A stretch of DNA of 39,426 bases from contig JAIXOU010000046.1 in assembly GCA_027486585.1 (NCBI GenBank), positions 1 to 39,426 on the forward strand, read 5' to 3'. Each line of letters starts with the position of its first letter. Position 1 is the stretch's first letter. The notes under the pieces were generated by a model. It did no database searches. It saw only the letters and a program-made list of their open reading frames with translations, and had not been told where the DNA came from. The stretch is from Verrucomicrobiaceae bacterium (GTDB lineage: Bacteria; Verrucomicrobiota; Verrucomicrobiia; Verrucomicrobiales; Verrucomicrobiaceae). The position numbers and the translations under genes are program-made. This document shows, piece after piece, positions 33,601 through 39,426 of the stretch.

Positions 33601-33614
33601 GAAATAAATCACTA

Positions 33615-33647
33615 CACCTCTGCCAGCTCAGAGAGTTGGCAGAGGTG
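33615..33647. terminator. Bidirectional hairpin terminator between rsfS and the binding-protein gene
   Basis: CACCTCTGCCA (33615-33625) pairs with TGGCAGAGGTG (33637-33647); the loop can extend pairing (CTC/GAG). It lies just after rsfS, and the stop codon of the facing minus-strand gene (33628-33630) is inside it. The minus-strand tail is T-rich (TAGTGATTTATTTC). Confidence 0.72.
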
Positions 33648-34623
33648 GTGGACCCTCGCGCAGCATTTGATCGGCATTGCTCGCTGTAATTGCCGTGGGT
33701 GCCACACGATAGGAGGCCTGCGGGATGAAGCTTGGCTCATCCATCTTTTTCGTGATGAAGTTCCAGGCTAAATCGACCAGGATCGGCAGAAACACCGTCG
33801 CATCTAGGTCACCCTTATTGACCAGGGAAAGCCCACCGTCCACGCCGACGTAGCCACCTGTGCCGATGACCATCATGTTTGCACGAGTTTCACCCAGCCC
33901 GATAACAGCACCAAGGGCCATGGCATCATTCTGGGCATAAACCACATCAAAAGTCGTCTGTAGCCGCAGGGCATCCATAGCTCGTGATTTACCGCCGTCC
34001 TTGGTCCAGGCACCTGGAGCATCATGAACTAAAATTACCCCAGGTGCCGTTTTGAGGGACTCCATGAAACCTTCGTGCATCACCTGACTTGTCGCGTTCT
34101 CGTCCTCTCCACGGATTTCTACCACTCGACCGACGACATCGACGCGACCTTCGGCCAAAGCTTTTCTTTTGAGCGCCTTCACTGTTAGATCGCCAGCCAG
34201 CCGCCCAGCCTCACGCAGATCCGTCGCTACTGCTGTCGTGCAGGGCAGGGACATCGCCGACTCTCCAATTCCGACGACCACCACGCCCATTTGCACAGCA
34301 GCTGCCACCTGATCAGAAATTCGCGATGCATCCACCGGACTGATCGCAAGGGCGAATGGCTTTTCTGCCATGGCTAAACCAAACTGTTCAGCCTGTAGAG
34401 ATGCATCACCTTTAGCGTCATGATGGATAAAATTGACCTTGTCTCGGAATCCGACCATGCGCTGAAAGTTCTGCACCTGAGTTAGCTCATAAGGCCTGGC
34501 CATATCAGCGGAAAGAAAAACCACGGTGCGAATGGAGGTCCTTGGATCTGCCTCAGGACGTTTACAGCCCGTAAACAGCGCAAGGAGCGAAAGCGCAAAA
34601 AGAATCTGTGAAAAGCGAATCAT
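33628..34623 (-). CDS. Periplasmic sugar-type substrate-binding lipoprotein, orphan
   Basis: A 331-residue solute-binding protein of the Peripla_BP_4/LacI-like type. The Met at 34623 opens a signal sequence with a clear lipobox LFTGC (Cys20), so it is a lipoprotein; the frame upstream lacks a signal. Two Rossmann-like lobes are visible: VVFLSADMARPYEL...ALAISPVDASRISDQVAAAVQMGVVVVGIG, and VVEIRGEDENATSQVMHEGFMESLKTAPGVILVHDAPGAWTKDGGKSRAMDALR...VVYAQNDAMALGAVIGLGE. Sugars or small autoinducers are usual ligands. No permease or ATPase of a sugar ABC transporter is adjacent, so it may serve a transporter elsewhere or a sensor kinase. It ends in a proline-rich tail and overlaps its terminator. 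Confidence 0.88.
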   Translation of the reverse strand: MIRFSQILFALSLLALFTGCKRPEADPRTSIRTVVFLSADMARPYELTQVQNFQRMVGFRDKVNFIHHDAKGDASLQAEQFGLAMAEKPFALAISPVDASRISDQVAAAVQMGVVVVGIGESAMSLPCTTAVATDLREAGRLAGDLTVKALKRKALAEGRVDVVGRVVEIRGEDENATSQVMHEGFMESLKTAPGVILVHDAPGAWTKDGGKSRAMDALRLQTTFDVVYAQNDAMALGAVIGLGETRANMMVIGTGGYVGVDGGLSLVNKGDLDATVFLPILVDLAWNFITKKMDEPSFIPQASYRVAPTAITASNADQMLREGPPPLPTL

Positions 34624-34771
34624 GGTCAGGCGAGATGAAGCCATGAAACCAGCGTTATCACAAGCTTCCAATTGCATCTTCTTGTGAAGAATCTGCCATT
34701 ACTTTGATGAGTTCTGGATGTCTGAGCCTTGCACACCGCCCATCCTGCGCCAGAATGCGCGCCCTATTCCC

Positions 34772-36730
34772 ATGTCCACCGAACGCAAAACTCTCGATCA
34801 ACGCGCCCAGATGTCAGACATCGAGCGCCTGCGCCACTCCTGTGCTCACATCATGGCCACCGCCATCCTGCGTCTCTGGCCTGATGCCCAGTTTGCCTAC
34901 GGTCCGCCGATTGAAAACGGTTTCTATTATGATTTCCAGATGCAGCACCGCATCACTCCAGACGACTTTGAAAAAATCGAAGCCGAGATGAAAAAGATCT
35001 CGAAAGAGAACCAGAAGTTCGAGTGGAAAGGCATCTCTCGTGAGGAAGCCAAGGCCATGGCAGAGAGCGGACGTCTCGGTGGTCTTAGTGAGCGCCCAGG
35101 AAACCCCAGCATCTTCAAATTGGATCTGATCGATAAAATTCCTGAAGGCGAACAAATCTCCTGTTTCCAGAATGGCGACTTCATTGACCTCTGCGCAGGC
35201 CCACACGTCGGATACAGCGGCAAATGTAAACACGTCAAGCTCACTTCCGTCTCTGCTTCCTTTTACATGGGTGACGAGACCAAAGCCTCTCTGCAACGCG
35301 TTTACGGCACTGCCTTTGAATCCAAAGAAGAGCTGGAAGCCCACTTCGTTAGACTCGAAGAAGCCAAGAAGCGTGATCACCGCAAACTCGGGAAAGAACT
35401 CAAGCTCTTCCACATCGACGAAGACGTGGGCCAGGGCCTTATCCTCTGGACGCCGAACGGTGCTATCCTGCGCCAGGAGTTGCAGAATTTCATCAGTGAA
35501 GAACTGCGTAAGCAAGGCTACAGCCAAGTCTTCACGCCACACATTGGCAAACTAGCCCTGTATAAAACCAGCGGTCATTTCCCCTATTATAAAGACAGCC
35601 AGTTCGCTGCCATCGTCGAAAATGATGACCTCGCTAAAGTCATCCATGAAGGCTGCGGCTGTGGTGAAGTCATGGCCCGCCTCGGCGGCATCTCTGCCAA
35701 ACTACGCCAGCAGCTCAATGACCGCGCAGGCAAAGAAGTCGTCTCTGAAGAAAACGTCCTGCCTGACGATCAGCTCCTCGACGGCTTCATGCTGAAGCCG
35801 ATGAACTGCCCTCATCACATCAAAATTTTCGACAGCCAACCCCGCAGCTATCGTGAATTGCCAGTCCGCCTTGCCGAATTTGGCACCGTCTATCGCTGGG
35901 AACAGAGCGGTGAGCTCAATGGACTTACCCGCGTCCGTGGCTTCACTCAGGACGATGCCCACCTTTTCTGCACCGAAGACCAAGTCGCTGCTGAAGTTCT
36001 CGGCTGTCTTTCCCTCGTGAAGATCGTTTTAAATACCCTCGGCATGACAGACTACCGCGTCCGTGTCGGCCTGCGTGACCCAGACAGCAGCAAGTTCACT
36101 GGTAATCCTGAGCAATGGGATAAAGCCGAAGACGCCTGCCGTGCCGCCGCCGCCACACTCGGTGTTCCTTTCACCGAAGAGCCAGGCGAAGCCGCTTTCT
36201 ACGGACCCAAGATCGACTTTGTCATCAAAGACGTCATCGGTCGTGAATGGCAGCTCGGCACTGTGCAGGTCGATTATGTGCTGCCCGTCCGCTTTGATCT
36301 CAGCTACATTGGTTCTGACAACAAATCTCACCGCCCAGTCATGATCCATCGTGCGCCCTTCGGCAGCATGGAACGCTTCTGCGGTGTTCTGATCGAGCAC
36401 TTCGCCGGTCACTTCCCGACCTGGCTGGCCCCAGAGCAGGTCCGCATTCTCACCATCAGTGAAAAAGTGGACACCTTTGCCGATGAAATCTTCGCCCAAC
36501 TCAAAGCCGCCGGCCTGCGTGTCACACTGAATCAAGACGCAGACAAAATAGGAGCCAAGATCCGCAACGCTCAGCTCGACAAAGTCCCCTACATGCTCGT
36601 GCTCGGCGAGAAAGAAGCCGCGGCAGGCGGAGTTTCCGTCCGCCACGCCAAACGCGGCGACCTCGGCGTCCGCTCCATTGCCGAATTCCTGGCTGACGTC
36701 ACTGCCGAAGTCCGGGAAAGGAAGATGTAA
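34772..36730 (+). CDS. thrS: Threonine--tRNA ligase lacking the TGS domain, with an extra insertion
   Basis: Threonyl-tRNA synthetase of 652 residues (from ATG 34772; the frame begins at 34718). The editing domain starts almost at once (H22-x3-H26 in LRHSCAHIM; Cys141 and His145 in DLCAGPH), so the N-terminal TGS domain of about 60 residues found in E. coli ThrS is missing. In the catalytic core the Zn ligands are Cys346 (KPMNCPHH), His397 (DDAHLF) and His526 (MIHRAPFGSMERF); the anticodon-binding domain follows. Between YKDSQF and LKPMNCP lie 62 residues where E. coli has 10, including HEGCGCGE, so an insertion of about 52 residues sits next to the active site. All essential residues remain, so charging of tRNA-Thr is expected. 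Confidence 0.96.
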   Translation: MSTERKTLDQRAQMSDIERLRHSCAHIMATAILRLWPDAQFAYGPPIENGFYYDFQMQHRITPDDFEKIEAEMKKISKENQKFEWKGISREEAKAMAESGRLGGLSERPGNPSIFKLDLIDKIPEGEQISCFQNGDFIDLCAGPHVGYSGKCKHVKLTSVSASFYMGDETKASLQRVYGTAFESKEELEAHFVRLEEAKKRDHRKLGKELKLFHIDEDVGQGLILWTPNGAILRQELQNFISEELRKQGYSQVFTPHIGKLALYKTSGHFPYYKDSQFAAIVENDDLAKVIHEGCGCGEVMARLGGISAKLRQQLNDRAGKEVVSEENVLPDDQLLDGFMLKPMNCPHHIKIFDSQPRSYRELPVRLAEFGTVYRWEQSGELNGLTRVRGFTQDDAHLFCTEDQVAAEVLGCLSLVKIVLNTLGMTDYRVRVGLRDPDSSKFTGNPEQWDKAEDACRAAAATLGVPFTEEPGEAAFYGPKIDFVIKDVIGREWQLGTVQVDYVLPVRFDLSYIGSDNKSHRPVMIHRAPFGSMERFCGVLIEHFAGHFPTWLAPEQVRILTISEKVDTFADEIFAQLKAAGLRVTLNQDADKIGAKIRNAQLDKVPYMLVLGEKEAAAGGVSVRHAKRGDLGVRSIAEFLADVTAEVRERKM

Positions 36731-36867
36731 TTCAGCGAATCAAATCACGATACAGCACACAGGCAAACGCGAAGAAGAAGTCTGATCCACAGGTTGCTTT
36801 GGAACGGATTCTTTGATTGCATGAGCCTGAGGTTGGTCTTGGATAGCAAATAGAACTTTTCTATCCA

Positions 36868-37185
36868 ATGGCCTTAGACATGCAGCGCCATCCCAGCGGC
36901 TTTATCTTCACGCAGCAGTTTGCCGATTTTCTTCGGGACAAGTATCATGCCGAAGAGGATCGCCATACGGGTGAGGTGCTGTTTTTAGAATATGTAAGCT
37001 GTGTCGAGGGTGAAAAAGCAGGCATGTCTTGGTGGAAACTGGCTTGGATTTCTCTGTTTTCTGCCCCCTCTGAGAACCAACTTAAAATCGGTGAGACCTC
37101 TGTGTTTATTCCTCGCCAAAGTCGTAGAGGGCTGAAAAATCGTCTTTTGCACTATGCTGACGGTCAGGTCGTGGTCAGGAAATGA
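36868..37185 (+). CDS. Small protein of unknown function
   Basis: A 105-residue protein I do not recognise. It is soluble, with an aromatic patch (MSWWKLAWISLFSAP, residues 53-67) and a basic C-terminal region (FIPRQSRRGLKNRLLHYADGQVVVRK). The compositional balance and the open frame between thrS and the TPR-like gene make it a plausible gene. No signal peptide, membrane helix or metal motif is seen. Directly before the ATG lies ATAGAA-CTT-TTCTAT (36850-36864), a perfect palindrome that could act as operator or hide the start in a hairpin; a second pairing GGATAG/CTATCC (36841-36866) competes with it. The 137 bases before it (36731-36867) contain no other recognisable element and no clear thrS terminator. 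Confidence 0.55.
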   Translation: MALDMQRHPSGFIFTQQFADFLRDKYHAEEDRHTGEVLFLEYVSCVEGEKAGMSWWKLAWISLFSAPSENQLKIGETSVFIPRQSRRGLKNRLLHYADGQVVVRK

Positions 37186-37216
37186 GCTGCATTAAGTTTG
37201 AACATTGAACAGCCAT

Positions 37217-37235
37217 GTCTAGAATACGTCTAGAC
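37217..37235. promoter_or_regulatory. Operator-like palindrome before the TPR-like gene
   Basis: GTCTAGA-ATACG-TCTAGAC is a perfect 7-bp inverted repeat with a 5-bp spacer, 30 bases before the GTG start at 37265. The size and position suit a repressor operator. No regulator is linked to it, so this is inferred. Confidence 0.4.
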
Positions 37236-37264
37236 TCTTCAACCCACAACCATCCCGCGACTTA

Positions 37265-39097
37265 GTGCTCACCAATCAAACGATTGATCCAAATCAAGAC
37301 GGACAGCCCAAGCCCTTTATTTTGCTTCGGCCATTCATCACGGCTTGGCAATGGATGGTGCCGCCGACGCAGGCGCATCGGGATAGGCAATCCAAAACGG
37401 CGCGCTGGGTGGCTATTAGTACGCTGGTTTTTTCCTGTCTGGGAATGGTTTTACTGGGCTTTTTGTATGCAAGGCCACTGCACGACCGATATCAGGATTG
37501 GCAGGCGGAGGGTCTTTATCAAGAAGCTAAGAGTTTGGCAAACGATGGGCAGTATCCGACCGCGTTTGCCAAGATTCAGGAGGCGGTGATCAAGTCACCA
37601 GACAATATCAATGTTCTGCGAATGAATGCCGAGTTTCTGACGATGGCCAAACGGCCTGAGTCTTTGTTTTTCCTGGATCAACTCGAGAAACGCGGTGTCA
37701 CCAATGATTCAGATCGTCAAATGAGAGTCCGTGCATTGGTCAACCTTCAGCGGCCGAAAGAAGCCTCGGAATTACTGGAAAAGCTACTGACTGATCAGAA
37801 GCCGAATCAGAACATCATGAAGCTGGCGGAAGATGTCTGGGGTAAAAGTCAAAAGGACGAAATGCTTAAAAAGGCCTTTAAAAACTTCAGTGAAAAGCAT
37901 CCCGAAGATCGTCAGCACATGCTGCGATTGGCTTCTGTTTTGGTGAAGTCTGATAAAATGAGTGAGGTGGCAGATGGGATTCGCCAAGCTTGGATCGTTG
38001 CCAAAGACAATGACGATATTGGCTTGCAGGCGATTGAGCTGTTGAATGGGATGGAAAATCTGCCTCCAGAAGAATCCAAAAGATTGATCGAGCGTCTGAG
38101 AGGACATCCTAAATCAACAGGCTGGCACCTTGTAGCCGCGTTGACGCGGCAGTTGGCCTTGGAGCCGCTTCGCAAAAATGCTTTGATCGAGGAGGCCGCA
38201 CTGACGGCTAAATCTCGCAAAAGAGAAGATTTGGTGCCATTGGTTCGATGGCTGATTCAACCTCCGCAAAATGAATACTACATGGTTTTAGCTCTGGTTT
38301 CAGAGGCTGAGGCCAAGGCCTATCAGCCGCTTTTAGAAAACTATCTGACCGCTTTAACGATGCTTCGTCGGCATGATGATCTTGAACGCTTGGTCAAGGA
38401 CCCCAAAGTGAATTCAATTCTGTCCCATAGTGTGAGTACTTTTTTCCGGGCGCACTTAGCCTATGTGCTAAATAAATCGGTCGAAGAGACTCGTTCCGCA
38501 TTGATCGTCGCCAAGCAAGCGGCTGATACGGAACATCAATCGAATCTGTTGGAGAAGATCGCCAAATATTCAGAAGATCGGGGTCATAACGACATCGCCG
38601 AGGATGCCTACCGAAGCGTGGCACTGAATCCTCAAACGGAACGGGTAGGTTTTCAGGGGCTTTTGCGCACAACGGAATGGAACGGTAATACGGAGGCGCT
38701 GATTGCTGCCTCGAGTGAAGCGGTGAGACGTTGGCCTGACGATGGCAATTATCTGGAACATTATCTTTATGCCACTCTTCTTGCTGGGCGGAAGGTTGAG
38801 TTGGGGCTCTCTCAGGTCGAGGAACTTTTGCAAAAGCAGCCTAATGATCAATTGCGCAGACTCTTGGTTGCTCTGGCTTACTGGCGGTTGCAGGATTTTG
38901 ACAAAGCGGTGTCTCTTCTCGATGGGATGGACTTGAGGTATCTCACGCCAGGTCAGCAGGCTGTTTTTGCTGCCATTGCCCGCGATAGTCGTGTCGATAA
39001 TGCCAAAAGTGCAGCGCATGAAGTCGTGATCAACATTGATCCTAAGGCGCGAATGCTGCCTGAAGAGAGGTCCTGTTTCACCAAAGCAATGCGTTAG
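37265..39097 (+). CDS. Membrane-anchored TPR-like repeat protein
   Basis: A 610-residue protein with a short N-terminal part, one membrane helix (about residues 48-68, ISTLVFSCLGMVLLGFLYA) and a long helical region built of TPR-like repeats: for example GLYQEAKSLANDGQYPTAFAKIQEAVIKSPDNINVLRMNAEFL and QNPQTERVGFQGLLRTTEW...LEHYLYATLLAGRKVELGLSQVEELLQKQPNDQLRRLLVALAYWRLQDFDKAVSLLDGM. The N-terminus is probably inside the cell and the repeats outside, in the periplasm, but the topology is inferred. Such proteins serve as assembly scaffolds; no enzyme domain is seen. The start is GTG at 37265; the first in-frame ATG (37355) would still keep the membrane helix. It precedes the GYP-repeat gene by 84 bases. 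Confidence 0.82.
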   Translation: MLTNQTIDPNQDGQPKPFILLRPFITAWQWMVPPTQAHRDRQSKTARWVAISTLVFSCLGMVLLGFLYARPLHDRYQDWQAEGLYQEAKSLANDGQYPTAFAKIQEAVIKSPDNINVLRMNAEFLTMAKRPESLFFLDQLEKRGVTNDSDRQMRVRALVNLQRPKEASELLEKLLTDQKPNQNIMKLAEDVWGKSQKDEMLKKAFKNFSEKHPEDRQHMLRLASVLVKSDKMSEVADGIRQAWIVAKDNDDIGLQAIELLNGMENLPPEESKRLIERLRGHPKSTGWHLVAALTRQLALEPLRKNALIEEAALTAKSRKREDLVPLVRWLIQPPQNEYYMVLALVSEAEAKAYQPLLENYLTALTMLRRHDDLERLVKDPKVNSILSHSVSTFFRAHLAYVLNKSVEETRSALIVAKQAADTEHQSNLLEKIAKYSEDRGHNDIAEDAYRSVALNPQTERVGFQGLLRTTEWNGNTEALIAASSEAVRRWPDDGNYLEHYLYATLLAGRKVELGLSQVEELLQKQPNDQLRRLLVALAYWRLQDFDKAVSLLDGMDLRYLTPGQQAVFAAIARDSRVDNAKSAAHEVVINIDPKARMLPEERSCFTKAMR

Positions 39098-39125
39098 TCT
39101 TCCTGAGAAAAAGGCAATTCCGCGC

Positions 39126-39157
39126 TTGCAGTGTTCTGTGCTTTTTATCTAAGATAA
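39126..39157 (+). promoter_or_regulatory. Possible promoter with palindrome before the repeat-protein gene
   Basis: TTGCAG (39126-39131) and TAAGAT (39150-39155), 18 bases apart, resemble -35 and -10 boxes. The -10 overlaps the palindrome TTATCT-A-AGATAA (39145-39157). The downstream ATG is at 39182. The match is moderate. Confidence 0.3.
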
Positions 39158-39181
39158 TTCAAATCAGTTTTTTCAATAACC

Positions 39182-39426
39182 ATGGATCCTCAATCGCCTT
39201 CTTCCACACATCCAGAACCCAATCCCGCGACATTGCCTGAGGGAGCTGTGACCCAGCCGATTGCTTTTCCATCGGGATATCCAATGCAGCCTGGGATGCC
39301 AATGCCACAAGGTTATCCGCAGGGCTATCCGCAGCCCATGGGTTATCCTGGGCAACCGCCAATGGGCTATCCTCCAGGGTATCCAATGCAACCCGGAATG
39401 CCAATGCCGCAGGGGTATCCACAAGG
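39182..39426 (+). CDS. Pro/Gly/Tyr/Met-rich repeat protein, N-terminal part, cut by window end
   Basis: An open frame from ATG 39182 to the window edge (81 full codons, no stop). The first 31 residues are Ser/Thr/Pro-rich without a signal peptide. From residue 32 on it is GYP repeats: the block GYPMQPGMPMPQGYPQG begins at 39275 and again at 39377, giving a 34-residue (102-base) unit, cut in its second copy. In the 16 codons shared by the copies, nine differ and all nine changes are silent, so the protein sequence seems to be kept by selection. GYP-type low-complexity N-termini often precede membrane domains or act as flexible, adhesive tails in other bacteria. What follows is outside the window, so no function is assigned. 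Confidence 0.75.
   Translation, partial: MDPQSPSSTHPEPNPATLPEGAVTQPIAFPSGYPMQPGMPMPQGYPQGYPQPMGYPGQPPMGYPPGYPMQPGMPMPQGYPQ

Noticed and set aside
34814-36646. Frames of 242 and 205 codons antisense to thrS
   Set aside because: They overlap a conserved synthetase completely; long antisense frames follow from codon bias.
36868-37185. IscA/HesB-like scaffold protein
   Set aside because: The strand pattern is vaguely similar, but the three conserved Cys are absent, so no family was assigned.
1-39426. CRISPR array, insertion sequence or prophage
   Set aside because: No regularly spaced repeats, transposase, integrase or phage structural motifs were seen; the only tandem repeat is coding (39275-39426).

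Overview
The window looks like a chromosomal segment of a Verrucomicrobiota bacterium, probably near Prosthecobacter/Verrucomicrobium. This is inferred from the gene mix: tandem DUF1080, a Tat-dependent Gfo/Idh/MocA oxidoreductase, a PEP-hydrolase-family TIM barrel, a PVC-style ECF sigma factor, Dxs and ThrS variants, and few clear Shine-Dalgarno sites. No phage, insertion sequence, CRISPR array, tRNA or rRNA was recognised. The content is mostly housekeeping.

Layout. 1-1321: a long stretch without a confident gene, GC-rich in the middle and possibly decayed. 1322-4434: fabV, a DUF423 membrane protein, and an L,D-transpeptidase translationally coupled to a tiny lipoprotein. 4505-10117 (minus strand): xylA, then a run sigma factor > membrane-fusion (HlyD-type) protein > APC amino-acid permease > thrH. 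10374-13069: a PEP-hydrolase-family gene and rsmE on the minus strand, divergent from an AraC regulator across a control region with repeated half-sites. 13153-18221: Gfo/Idh oxidoreductase coupled to a DUF1287 protein, a small potassium-channel-like protein, a PP2C phosphatase and a secreted tandem-DUF1080 protein.

18228-29921 is one long minus-strand run: nuoH-I-J-K-L-M-N (the membrane arm of complex I plus NuoI, without nuoA-G), then argB-argD-argF and a LolD/MacB-like ABC ATPase with no permease. A perfect CRP-type palindrome (TGTGA-N6-TCACA) lies just upstream of nuoH. 30118-39426: lspA with an upstream mini-ORF, dxs-xseB (coupled), rsfS with a histone-H1-like K/A tail, an orphan sugar-type binding lipoprotein, thrS, a small unknown protein, a membrane-anchored TPR-like protein, and the start of a GYP-repeat protein running off the window.

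The observations that most deserve a second look are the rsfS tail, where an A8 tract separates two reading frames of which the unused one continues the K/A repeat; the ThrS that lacks a TGS domain and carries a ~52-residue Cys-containing insertion; the CRP-like palindrome over a split nuo operon; the 34-residue repeat at the right edge whose copies differ only at synonymous positions; the repeated AraC half-sites; and the potassium-channel-like protein with an altered filter. I do not see a clear wholly new multi-gene system.
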